Source: a virus. Taken from it: DNA of 64,000 nt. Position numbers and translations under genes: made by a program. Below are positions 7,817-15,982 of the stretch, piece after piece. The DNA lies in IMG/VR virus record IMGVR_UViG_3300021420_000016, positions 90,049-154,048 of that record. One strand, 5' to 3'. Positions within the stretch are counted from its first letter, which is position 1. Every line of letters starts with the position of its first letter. The notes below the pieces were generated by a model. The model did not search any database. It was given only the letters and a program-made list of their open reading frames with translations, and was not told the DNA's origin.

Positions 7817-8859
7817 GGTGGTGTCCCTTCGCCTGTCCGGTCCAGGTCGGCCCGTGCTGCTGCCTGCGCCATGTCGGCGCACAGCATCCGGAGCTGATCG
7901 CGGAACCGGTCCTTGCTGTCCTGCGGGATGTCCCGCAGGGTGAATTCCATCTCGGCGGCGTACTCGTCCAGTTCGCGCGATCCGCGGGCCCACCGCCACG
8001 CCTGCCTGCCACCCTCGATGGCGGCGTGCAGCAGCAGGCAGACGGCGAGCATCACTGCCAGGGCCAGCAGGAGGCCCAGGGCGGCTGGGAGGCAGATGAA
8101 CGTCGGCAGGGTGGCGAGCACCCGCCAGGCGGGCCGCCGTTTTTGGCGGCGGAATTCTCCCTGCGCGTAAGACATCGTTAACGCCGCCCCCTCCCCCGGC
8201 GCCGCGGCCGCGTACCTGCCGCCGGGGGTGAGCCATGCGATCGTTCCCCCGCCGTGGCCGTGGAGCGTGACCGGGTAGCCGCCGGGCTGCTCCTGGCCGT
8301 TGCGTCTGCGCCAGAAACCCTTCTCGAACATGTGCGGGTCACGATTCTCGCACAAGCCGTGACAGCCTGTGGCGGAAGTGCCGCAGAGCAGGCAGCCATT
8401 CGCCGCCGACCGGTACAGCCGCCCCGCCGACCCGCCGGCGCCCCGGGCGTAGATGTGCTGGATCTGGCCGCCGTGTTCACCGAGCCACACCCCGCATGCT
8501 TCGCAGCGGGCGTTCTGCGGGTCGCCGTTCCCCGCGCGGGTGCGGATGAGCAGCCTCACCGCGGCGGGGAACCCGGTGTCCCGGGGCGCTTTGCGGCCTG
8601 CGGGCCGCACAGTGCCGGGCGGGGCGCTCGCCGTGAGCGCAGCCTTGCCCGGTGAGCGGCCGGCCGGCGCGGGGTACAGGTGCCAGCCGCCGCATGCCGC
8701 ATGGTAGCGGGCCTGCCTGGCCGGGCCGTTCTCGTGGCGGGACGAGTCGGCCCGGCCAGGGCCTGCGAGCGCCAGCCCGGCGGCTATCGCGTCGTCGTAG
8801 CGGTACCGGCCGCACCCCGGGTGCAGGCCCTGGCGACGCTTCAGGGCGGCCTGTTTCAC
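7813..8859 (-). CDS. HNH-nuclease-like protein read in frame into a membrane protein
   Basis: 348 residues; the GTG start overlaps the upstream stop (GTGA). Residues about 110-190 hold CEACGVWLGEHGGQIQHI...ANGCLLC...GCH, an HNH endonuclease zinc core. From about residue 229 a new unit begins (MSYAQGEFRR...) with a long hydrophobic segment (LPAALGLLLALAVMLAVCLLL) and a charged helical tail. The junction follows G5-A-G5, which is also a good ribosome site for the internal ATG; one base fewer or more would end the HNH gene at TAA two bases before that ATG. So two genes joined by an indel are as likely as a true fusion. Confidence 0.72.
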   Translation of the reverse strand: MKQAALKRRQGLHPGCGRYRYDDAIAAGLALAGPGRADSSRHENGPARQARYHAACGGWHLYPAPAGRSPGKAALTASAPPGTVRPAGRKAPRDTGFPAAVRLLIRTRAGNGDPQNARCEACGVWLGEHGGQIQHIYARGAGGSAGRLYRSAANGCLLCGTSATGCHGLCENRDPHMFEKGFWRRRNGQEQPGGYPVTLHGHGGGTIAWLTPGGRYAAAAPGEGAALTMSYAQGEFRRQKRRPAWRVLATLPTFICLPAALGLLLALAVMLAVCLLLHAAIEGGRQAWRWARGSRELDEYAAEMEFTLRDIPQDSKDRFRDQLRMLCADMAQAAARADLDRTGEGTPP

Positions 8860-9278
8860 GGCGTGCCGCCTTGCCCGGCGAGGGACACGAGGGCTTTCTC
8901 CCGGCTGGCCATGGTGCGGCCGATGTCGATGCGCGCGTGCAGCGCCTTGAGGGATTCGCGCTGCCGGCGCACCGCGGCGACGGCCTTGCCCCAGGTGCGC
9001 CACTGCGCGTCGGTGCCGGCGATGGCCCGCTGCTTGCGGTCCTCCAGCGTCCCGGCCGCTTCGGCGTATGCGGCAGCGAACGCCTTGCGGAAGTCGCCTT
9101 CGGTGTCGACGGCGAGTTCTTCCAGTTCGGCGAGCAGCGTGATCTCGGTTTCCAGGTCGCGGCCGAGCGCGCCAAGATGCCGGATGACCGCATCCCCGTC
9201 GAAGACGTGCGCGTCACCCAGCGGGCCGGCAGGATTAATGGGCAATTCTTGCCCCCCGCTGCGGGCAGGGCCTTCCAC
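8856..9278 (-). CDS. Coiled-coil unknown protein, start uncertain
   Basis: 140 residues from GTG. The reliable part starts around DAHVFDGDAVIRHL and is highly helical (ETEITLLAELEELAVDTEGDFRKAF, AVRRQRESLKALHARI). The start overlaps the end of the RDF-like gene, and a single extra G in a G6 run at 9252-9257 would fuse the two. It ends in GTGA with the HNH gene. Function unknown; structural coiled coil. Confidence 0.62.
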   Translation of the reverse strand: MEGPARSGGQELPINPAGPLGDAHVFDGDAVIRHLGALGRDLETEITLLAELEELAVDTEGDFRKAFAAAYAEAAGTLEDRKQRAIAGTDAQWRTWGKAVAAVRRQRESLKALHARIDIGRTMASREKALVSLAGQGGTP

Positions 9279-10261
9279 CGGTCGCGCAGGAAGGTGGCGA
9301 GTTCCTCGAACACCTTCTCTTCGGCGTCGCCGCTGGTGCAGACGTGGTCCTCGTCGATGCGCAGTTCCACGGCCTCACTGGCGAGGCTGGCGACCTCTTC
9401 GCGGGTGGTGGCCTGCCAGGCATCGGCGACGATCCGCTGCCAGGCTTCGTCCAGATCAACGGGCGGATCCGCCGGTACCGGGGCGGGCGGGCGGGGCGCA
9501 GGGAGGGCGCGGCGCTGCTGACCGGGGGCGGGCGGCAACTGGGCGGCCAGCCCCTCCCCCAGGGCGCCGGTGACGAGCTCGCGGGGAGTGTTGAGCAGTT
9601 CGAACACCGGCACCGGGTACCGGCGGGTCTTCCCGTCGGTGACGCGGCTTTGGTGGTCGATCCAGAACCGGGCGGGCAGGAAGATCCCGGCAGCGCGGGC
9701 CGCTTCCATGATCCGCAGCTTGTAGGCCAGGCCGATAGTGCCGTAGTAGGACTTGGTGCTGAACAGCCACGTGCCCGCGTCGGGCAAATCCTGCAGCACG
9801 GCGTTGACCCGGGCGACCAGCGCACACGCCTTCGGGGTTTTCAGGGCAGCGAGGCGGGCGCGTTCCTTCCCCCGGTCCGCTTCGGGGAATCCGGCGAGCA
9901 GTGGCGCGCACAGGCACGGCCCACCGGATTTTTGCTCGGTGTCGGAGTCGCACCGGCGCGAGCACCCGGCGGCGGTCCACATCTCATACCACATGGTGAT
10001 GGCGCCGATGTCGGGGGGGATGGTCAGCAGCAGCGCGTCAGCTTTGGTGATCACTTCCCACTGGGCGTGGCCGCGGTTGTCCCACGGGCGGGCGGTGCCG
10101 CCGTACAGGTCCGCGGCCGCTTCGATGGCGGCACGGGAGGCGGAGGTGAACCGGAACGTGCTGATGCTCATCGGTTCGCCGCGTTCATTGCGGATGCCGT
10201 TGCGGATGACGCCGACCTGGTAGCCGAGCCGCTGCCGTTTGAGGAGGTCATGGACTGGCAT
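9235..10261 (-). CDS. Recombination-directionality-factor-like protein, disrupted 3' end
   Basis: About 340 residues from the ATG that overlaps the nuclease stop (ATGA). FRFTSASRAAIEAAADLYGG, PWDNRG.AQWEV, MWYEMWTAAGCSRRCD and PCLCAPLL reproduce the conserved blocks of an actinobacterial family annotated as recombination directionality factors (recalled, not searched). As read, the frame stays open to 8477 through two other genes; losing one G at 9252-9257 gives a stop at 9235, while gaining one fuses it to the next gene. Such factors switch serine integrases from integration to excision. Confidence 0.7.
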
Positions 10262-11424
10262 CAGGCCGCCTCCGCCAGGCAGGCTGCGGCGGCGGCGCAC
10301 GCCGCGCACCCGGGGATGGGGGCTTCGCCGTCGAGGTGCAGATCGTGGCCGGCGAGGAGACCGCGGATCACCGGCAGGGACTTGGGCCCGATCCCGGGCA
10401 GTTTGAGGCAGTCGGCGGCGGACAGGCAGGCGAGTTCCGCCAGGGTGTCGACGCCAGCTTCGGCGAGACGAGCCGGGACCCGGCCGTGCAGGTCGGCGAC
10501 CCACGGGGGGCGGAGGGTGCCGTCGGGCAGCAGCGGGCAGGCCACCTCCCCCAGCCTGGCCGCGACCGCGCGGCGGCCGTCGTACAGTTCGACGGCCCGG
10601 CGGAGCCGGTTCCACGCGGCGGCGGCGTCGGCGGGTGAGATGAGGATCAGCCGGTACCCGTTTTTGAACCCGGGCCGCAGGTGCAGCACCGCGGTGGCGT
10701 CGACGGCCGGCATGGCTGCGATCTCCCCCAGGGGGAGCAGCGCTTCGGTGCTGTGCGCGTACCCGGCGAGCTGCTCGGGGACGGTGACATCCAGGTTCTT
10801 GCCGGTTTTGACGTCCACCAGGATCGTCACCGACTGGCCCGGGGCGGCCACGAGGCGGCCGTCGCGGGCGATCACGACCCCGTGCAGGGTGATGATCATG
10901 TCGAGGGTGCCGGCGACGCCGAGGGCAAGGTTGAAGACGATCATTTCGGCGGCGTCGAACCGGGGGGCGAAGTCGGCGGCGAAGGCGGTGAACCCGTCGA
11001 TCATCCACGCGACCACGTCGGCCAGCGGCTGGTCGTCATACGTTGCGTTCGCAAGATGCTCAGGCAGGTCCGGGATGGTGACGTTCGCGCCGTGGCCGGG
11101 TTCGGCGGCCCACAGGATCAGCGCTTCCACGACGGCGTGCACGTAGGTGCCGGCGTCCGCCTTCCGCTGGCGGATGATCTCCGCTTGGTCCTTGGCCAGC
11201 TTGACCCCGGCGGCGGGGCCTTCGGTGCGGATGACCCGGGCGATCTGCCGCCAGTTGGTGACGCAGTATTCGGCGATGACCTTCGCCGACCATGGCACCA
11301 GCCACGGCTTGCCGCAGGTGGCGTCCAGTATGCCGGTGTAAGAGGGCAGGCGGCGGCCGGTGGGCGGGTGAATGTACCAGTGCCCGGTGGCGTCGTGGTC
11401 GCGGACCTGCCCGGCGGTGATCAT
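10261..11424 (-). CDS. PD-(D/E)XK nuclease with a C-terminal helix-hairpin-helix
   Basis: 387 residues, ATGA overlaps on both ends. The core has GVAGTLDMIITLHG followed by VTILVDVKTGK and EQLAGYA, the D...DxK-Q pattern of RecB/Cas4-like exonucleases. About residues 320-365 (DTLAELACLSAADCLKLPGIGPKS) form a helix-hairpin-helix DNA-binding unit, and the tail has CAACAAAAAC. Probably the element's recombination exonuclease, acting with the RDF-like and RusA-like proteins of the same operon. Confidence 0.85.
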   Translation of the reverse strand: MITAGQVRDHDATGHWYIHPPTGRRLPSYTGILDATCGKPWLVPWSAKVIAEYCVTNWRQIARVIRTEGPAAGVKLAKDQAEIIRQRKADAGTYVHAVVEALILWAAEPGHGANVTIPDLPEHLANATYDDQPLADVVAWMIDGFTAFAADFAPRFDAAEMIVFNLALGVAGTLDMIITLHGVVIARDGRLVAAPGQSVTILVDVKTGKNLDVTVPEQLAGYAHSTEALLPLGEIAAMPAVDATAVLHLRPGFKNGYRLILISPADAAAAWNRLRRAVELYDGRRAVAARLGEVACPLLPDGTLRPPWVADLHGRVPARLAEAGVDTLAELACLSAADCLKLPGIGPKSLPVIRGLLAGHDLHLDGEAPIPGCAACAAAAACLAEAA

Positions 11425-11828
11425 GCCGCGTGGCCTGTGTCCGCAGGCGCCGCGAGGCCGGCTTGGCGGCCCCGCGTGCCGGTGCCGTGCAGCAGCAGGT
11501 CTTCCAGTGCGGCGACACGCTGGGCGGCGTTGTCCAGCCGGGTTTCGTAGGGCAGTTCGTCGTCGATACCGAGGGGCCCATCGGCCCATGCCTCGTGGTT
11601 GAGCCCGTCGAGGTGCGCGAGGTCGGTGAGGTAGTCCGCCCACGAGCAGCCCAGGCAGATGCCGCAGGTGCAGTCCAGCGGGAACGGGTCGTCGTTCATG
11701 GACGCGTGCACGGTGCTGGCCAGCATGATTTCCCGGACGGCGGGGCCGAATTTCTCCCAGTCCCGGGCCAGCCACCGCAACGTGGTGCGCCGGTCTTCCA
11801 CGGTGGGGGTGCGCGCGGTGACGGTCAT
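11421..11828 (-). CDS. Unknown protein with a CTCGICLGC cluster
   Basis: 135 residues, ATGA overlaps with both neighbours. A central cysteine cluster (LDCTCGICLGCSW) may bind metal; helical regions flank it. It lies directly before the nuclease and may be an accessory factor. No family recognised. Confidence 0.75.
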   Translation of the reverse strand: MTVTARTPTVEDRRTTLRWLARDWEKFGPAVREIMLASTVHASMNDDPFPLDCTCGICLGCSWADYLTDLAHLDGLNHEAWADGPLGIDDELPYETRLDNAAQRVAALEDLLLHGTGTRGRQAGLAAPADTGHAA

Positions 11829-12454
11829 GCCGGCACCGCCACGGGCAGTTCACCGGCGTCGATCGCGCGCAGGATCCCCGAGTCGGTGAGCCAGTCCCGC
11901 TGCTCGTCGTATTCGACATCGGGGCCGAACAGGTGGGCGAAGTCGAGCCTGTTCTGCAGTTCCTGGGCGTGCTCTTGCAGCCGGGCAACCTCGGCCCGCA
12001 GCCGGGCGGCTTCCCGGTGTTCGTTCGCCGCGACCCGCTGCGCCATGGCGGCGAAGGTGGCGGCGACGCCGAACGCGGGTGCCAGCATGGGCGGCAGGAC
12101 CCGGCCGTAGGCGCGGGCCCGGCCCATCCGCCAGACCTTGGCGGGGACGCGCCGCGGGGACACCGGGGCATCCGCGATCGGCACGGTCATGAAGTCATCG
12201 AGCGGGGCGGTTGCCGCGACCGGCGGCGCGGCGGGCAGGTATTCCTCGTGTGCTGCGCCACGCTGCTCGCCGGCCAGTCGCTGCATCCAGGCGATGGTGT
12301 CCTCGTCGGCGGGCTGCTGCAGTGGTTCCGCTGTGCGGTGCTGCCCCGCGTAGTCGTAGTCGCGGCTGCCATCCCATCTGTCCGAGCGGACCAGCAGGAT
12401 GAGGGTGACAATCACCGCGACGATGGCGGCGGCGCAGACGATGAGCAGGATCAC
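11825..12454 (-). CDS. Membrane-anchored coiled-coil protein
   Basis: 209 residues from a GTG overlapping the upstream stop (GTGA). An N-terminal transmembrane helix (ILLIVCAAAIVAVIVTLILL) is followed by a variable linker and a coiled coil (AARLRAEVARLQEHAQELQNRLDF). Topology suggests a cytoplasmic coiled coil tethered to the membrane. Unusual company for recombination genes. Confidence 0.75.
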   Translation of the reverse strand: MILLIVCAAAIVAVIVTLILLVRSDRWDGSRDYDYAGQHRTAEPLQQPADEDTIAWMQRLAGEQRGAAHEEYLPAAPPVAATAPLDDFMTVPIADAPVSPRRVPAKVWRMGRARAYGRVLPPMLAPAFGVAATFAAMAQRVAANEHREAARLRAEVARLQEHAQELQNRLDFAHLFGPDVEYDEQRDWLTDSGILRAIDAGELPVAVPA

Positions 12455-12645
12455 GCTACGTCCTCCAGGGCTTTGCGCTCCAGCTCGGCGATCTTCTTGT
12501 CCAGTTCCTCGGGCGTGTCGGCGTCCTCGGTGGTGCCGCAGCCCGCCGGGTCGAAACTGTGCGCCGCGGCGGCCCACACGTGGCCGCTGCGGGTCTGGTA
12601 GGCGTGCCAGCCGGGGTGATGCTGGCTGATCTCGGTGAGGGTCAT
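12451..12645 (-). CDS. Small unknown protein
   Basis: 64 residues. ATG chosen because GAAGG lies 7 nt upstream; a GTG one codon earlier is possible. Aromatic N-terminal half (GWHAYQTRSGHVWAAAAH) and acidic helical C-terminal half (TPEELDKKIAELERKALE). GTGA overlap with the next gene. No family recognised. Confidence 0.65.
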   Translation of the reverse strand: MTLTEISQHHPGWHAYQTRSGHVWAAAAHSFDPAGCGTTEDADTPEELDKKIAELERKALEDVA

Positions 12646-12673
12646 CACCGGGCCTTCTTTCCGTGCAGAGAGG

Positions 12674-12946
12674 CTAGGCGGCGTCGGGCGTCGCGTCTTC
12701 GGCCAGTTCCAGGTCCGGGACCGGCATGAGGTAGATGTCGGCCCACCGCAGGTTCAGGGCGATGAGGTAGGCGTCCAGCAAGGTCTTGCTGACCGGCCGG
12801 CCGGCGCGCTCCAGGTTGCTGATGGTGCCGCTGCCGCGTACAGGGACGCCACATTCGGCCATCCGGCGCTTCACGTCTTCCTGGGACAGGCCCATGCACT
12901 TGCGGAGGGTTCCGAGCGAGACACAGGGAAGGCTGCGTGATGACAT
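12674..12946 (-). CDS. Small XRE-family repressor-like protein
   Basis: 90 residues from the ATG. Frame continues open upstream but that part overlaps the divergent regulator. Almost the whole protein is one Cro/CI-type helix-turn-helix: GTLRKCMGLSQEDVKRRM, then ISNLERAGRPVSKTLLDAYLIAL. No strong ribosome site is visible, so it could be leaderless or weakly translated. It is first in the long recombination operon and divergent from a second regulator 94 bp away, as in a CI/Cro switch. Confidence 0.82.
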   Translation of the reverse strand: MSSRSLPCVSLGTLRKCMGLSQEDVKRRMAECGVPVRGSGTISNLERAGRPVSKTLLDAYLIALNLRWADIYLMPVPDLELAEDATPDAA

Positions 12947-13040
12947 AGTGAAAGGATAGGGAAAGAACCGGAAAGTGCGCAAGAGATTCTGGGGATGTCT
13001 TCGTGGAAAGTTGGCGTCATACGCGCTACCCTGCCTGGAG

Positions 13041-13676
13041 ATGGCAGAGCCGCCGCATCCCCCGACGACGAAGGCCGCAGGATCCACGGGCATGACAGTT
13101 TTTGCTGCAGACGACGAGCTGGCTGGGTACCGGAAGGGCCTCGGCCGGCACGCTCGCCGCCGCCGCCGGTTCCTGAATCTCACCATGAGGGATGTCGCGG
13201 CCCGCGGTGGCCCGTCGGTGGTGACGCTGCGGCAACTGGAAAAAGGCGACGACGTCGCCTGGCACCCCACTACGCTGCGCAAACTCGACAGGGCGCTGGA
13301 CTGGGTGCCCGGCTCCGCCTCGGCCACCCTGGAAGGCGGCAGGCCGTCGGAACTGACGCTGTCGGTGCCGCCGGACCGCAGCCGGCCGAAGGGCGTTAGC
13401 CCAGGGCTGCGGCTCATGGCCGATATCGCCAGGGTGCTGTACGCCGCCGGCCGCAGCACCGACGAGGTCACCGGCCTGTTCGCCGAACTGGGCCTGCCCC
13501 GGCACAGTGACCTGGAAATCCACGAGTGGATGCTCGTGGCGCAAATGCTTGGCGTCACCCTCGGCACAGTGCTCACGGAGTTCAACGTGGTCACCGCCGA
13601 CGATCTGGCACTGGAGTTCGCCCCGTCCCCCCTGCCGCCGGTGCCTGGTCTGCGTGAGGAGCGCCGCCGGGCCTGA
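13041..13676 (+). CDS. HTH transcriptional regulator
   Basis: 211 residues from the ATG following GGAG; an ATG 17 codons later (MTVFAADDELAGY) is an alternative. The helix-turn-helix covers LTMRDVAARGGPSVVTLRQLEKGDD and the following helix. A C-terminal helical domain (GLRLMADIARVLYAAGRSTDEVTGLFAELGL) may sense a signal or dimerise. Divergent from the XRE gene, so the pair probably control each other. Confidence 0.82.
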   Translation: MAEPPHPPTTKAAGSTGMTVFAADDELAGYRKGLGRHARRRRRFLNLTMRDVAARGGPSVVTLRQLEKGDDVAWHPTTLRKLDRALDWVPGSASATLEGGRPSELTLSVPPDRSRPKGVSPGLRLMADIARVLYAAGRSTDEVTGLFAELGLPRHSDLEIHEWMLVAQMLGVTLGTVLTEFNVVTADDLALEFAPSPLPPVPGLREERRRA

Positions 13677-13696
13677 CATCAGAGGGGGGAACCACT

Positions 13697-14650
13697 GTGC
13701 CGTGGTGGCGCCGTGACCGCGCCTTGCGCCGTCGTGACCGTGACCGTATCCAGATCGCGACCCTGACCGAGATTGCCCAGCTCCGCGAGATGCTGTCTCG
13801 CGCGCAGGACCGGAACGCCGGCCCGGTGCACCCGCTGCTACTCCAGGCGGTCGCCGCCCCGGGCCGCGACGGGGACCTGCTGCGCCTGCAGGCCCGCGGC
13901 GTGGAATTCCTGGCCATTGTCGCCCCGGGCACCGATTCTGCCGAGAGCATCTGGGAACGCGCCGCCGGGCTGGCTGTCGCCGTGGGCGCTGCGGGGCGCC
14001 CGGTCGCCGGGCCGCATGAGGTGGTCCAGGTCGCCTACCGCGTGTTCCCCGACGGCTTGCACGCCATCGGGGTCGCCGGGCGACGGCAGGGGGAACTGCT
14101 CGCTTTCGTGTCCACGTCGCTGCATCCCGCTGACCAGCGGGCAGCGGTGCGCCGCCTGGACCGCGCGGCGCCCGGCCGGCACAGCATCATGCCCCTGGCG
14201 GCGCCTGCGCCGTTCGCCTTACTGTTCCGCCACCACCCCGTCGCTGCCGCGATCGGCACAGCAGCCGCCGGGACCGCAACGGCCGCCACGATCGTGGCTC
14301 TGCAAGCGCCCCCCGCCGCCCCGTTCTTGCGCCCGCAGCCCAGGGCACTGCCGACGCCTGCGGTGCACACGGCGCGGGCCGCTCCTGCTGCCCCCGCCCA
14401 GATCGGCCACCGGCGGCACCACCGCCGTGGCCTGCGGGACAACTCCCGCGCGGGGCAGTTGCAGCGGATCCACGCGGTGCACGCGAGTACCCCGTTCACG
14501 GCGCCGATGATCCCCGCGGCATCTCCGTCCCCCACCGGGCTGCTCCCGCCGTTCCCGGCGCCGGTACAGACACCCGGGCGGGCCTGCGTGGAAATCGTGC
14601 ACGTCAAGGTGTGCGCGCAAGTGACGCCGCCACCCGTGCTGCGGTTCTAG
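13697..14650 (+). CDS. Single-pass membrane protein of unknown function
   Basis: 317 residues; GTG start with a GAGGGGGGA ribosome site. A basic N-terminus (WWRRDRALRRRDRDR) and a folded cytoplasmic domain with VEFLAIVAPGT and VVQVAYRVFPDGLHAIGVAG come first. One transmembrane helix (PVAAAIGTAAAGTATAATIVAL) follows, then a Pro/Ala-rich external tail with two Cys near the end. It follows the HTH regulator by 20 bp and is likely co-transcribed. No family recognised. Confidence 0.75.
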   Translation: MPWWRRDRALRRRDRDRIQIATLTEIAQLREMLSRAQDRNAGPVHPLLLQAVAAPGRDGDLLRLQARGVEFLAIVAPGTDSAESIWERAAGLAVAVGAAGRPVAGPHEVVQVAYRVFPDGLHAIGVAGRRQGELLAFVSTSLHPADQRAAVRRLDRAAPGRHSIMPLAAPAPFALLFRHHPVAAAIGTAAAGTATAATIVALQAPPAAPFLRPQPRALPTPAVHTARAAPAAPAQIGHRRHHRRGLRDNSRAGQLQRIHAVHASTPFTAPMIPAASPSPTGLLPPFPAPVQTPGRACVEIVHVKVCAQVTPPPVLRF

Positions 14651-14660
14651 GCAGGAAGGG

Positions 14661-15044
14661 CTAGCGGGCCCCTGCCGCGCCCCGCAGCGAGGTCACCGAA
14701 GCGCCGCGATCCCGGTCGGCCATCGCCTGGTACATGGTGTCTGCGCCGAGCTGAAACACCTCGACGGTCCGGCCGAAAACGGCGACGAGCCACAGGGCTG
14801 TCGTGACGAAGCCCAGGGTGGCTGCGGCGGCCATCGCTACGGCCACTGACCCGGCAGATGCTCCCGTCAGCCACACGTAAAGGCCCCAGCCCCAGAACGC
14901 GGCGCTGGCCCCAGTGCCAGCGATGGCAAGCCTTTTCACGCGGCCCCTCCCCTGTCTCGGCCGTACCTGCTCATACCAGGCGGCACAGTAGCCGCGTGCC
15001 CGGTTTACCACTGGAAGCTTACTGAGTGCAACCACTGTGTTCAC
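14661..15044 (-). CDS. Small two-helix membrane protein
   Basis: 127 residues from GTG with GGGAGG upstream. Two hydrophobic segments (ASAAFWGWGLYVWLTGA and VAVAMAAAATLGFVTTALWLVAVF). The stop faces the preceding plus-strand gene 10 bp away. It is the downstream end of the transfer module; role unknown. Confidence 0.75.
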   Translation of the reverse strand: MNTVVALSKLPVVNRARGYCAAWYEQVRPRQGRGRVKRLAIAGTGASAAFWGWGLYVWLTGASAGSVAVAMAAAATLGFVTTALWLVAVFGRTVEVFQLGADTMYQAMADRDRGASVTSLRGAAGAR

Positions 15045-15136
15045 GTTTCGGCCTCCCAGTTGTGACTTGCCGTTACCGGGGCACATATGACCAGTCCGTC
15101 TTCGGTGCCGTTGCCGGATCGGATGGCATCGGCGGG

Positions 15137-15880
15137 CTAAGCAGCCCTGCGGGCGAACTGGGGGCCGAGATCGGTGCGCGATGCCTGGCGGATGGCCCGC
15201 TCGATCCGCGCTTGGCCCGCTGGGTCCTGGAGAACCTTCCAGTAGGCGTACGTCCCCGGCTCCATCCGCCATCCGTGCCCGCTGATCCGCCGGGTGACGA
15301 CGGCACAGCCGGAGTCAAGGGAGGCATTGGTTGCCGCCCAGAACACCGACCCGGAGGTGCGGCCAACGACGGGGGCGAGGTCGGCGACCCAGCCGGCCCG
15401 GTAGTGATCCCAGAACCCCGAGCCGGCGAAGTCCTGCCGGGTGAATGGTGGCCATTGCGGCTCCGGGAGATCCGCGCGGGGCATCCCCGACCATGCGGGC
15501 AGATTGTCCCAGTCTTCGTCGGCATAGAACGGGAAGATGGCGGTGATGCCGCCGCCGTCGCGCCAGCCGAACAGGGAGCCGTCCCGCGGGATGGGCACCG
15601 CCGAGGCGACTAGGCGCGCGGCGTCGCCAGGGATGCCCCCGCCGAGGCTTTCGACCCCGCCAGCGGAATCTGCGATCACGCTATCCCGGGCGTTTTTCCA
15701 GGGCGACAGGGTGATGAACGGGCGCGGGATGCCACTGAGGACGCGCTGCAGAATGTGGAACGCACGGCCGGGGCTGCCCAGGACCATCCGGTCCTGGGTG
15801 CCGTCGGCAGTGACGGGCTCGACCGCGAGCGGGTAGGTGTCGAACAGTGCACTAAATTCCTCGTACAGGGTGCCAGGCAT
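15137..15880 (-). CDS. Unknown soluble protein
   Basis: 247 residues from the ATG with GAAGGAG 9 nt upstream; a TTG six codons earlier is less likely. Rich in Trp and Gly-Asp turns (GDGSLFGWRDGGGITAIFPFYADEDW-like segments), a pattern loosely reminiscent of SUKH/Smi1-type immunity proteins, but not clear enough to assign. About 90 bp separates it from each neighbour. Confidence 0.72.
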   Translation of the reverse strand: MPGTLYEEFSALFDTYPLAVEPVTADGTQDRMVLGSPGRAFHILQRVLSGIPRPFITLSPWKNARDSVIADSAGGVESLGGGIPGDAARLVASAVPIPRDGSLFGWRDGGGITAIFPFYADEDWDNLPAWSGMPRADLPEPQWPPFTRQDFAGSGFWDHYRAGWVADLAPVVGRTSGSVFWAATNASLDSGCAVVTRRISGHGWRMEPGTYAYWKVLQDPAGQARIERAIRQASRTDLGPQFARRAA

Positions 15881-15982
15881 CTGATGTGGCTCCTTCAATT
15901 CATTTCGGTTCTGGCCGGCCCGTAATTTTGGCAGCCGGTTTTGCGCCGCGCGTAAGGCCCCTTCTCTTTCGCCTTCCTTTTG

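Noticed and set aside
8477-10261. A 594-residue protein starting with the RDF-like domain
   Set aside because: After the G6 run the sequence is a low-complexity shadow of the coiled-coil and HNH genes. It is more likely an indel.
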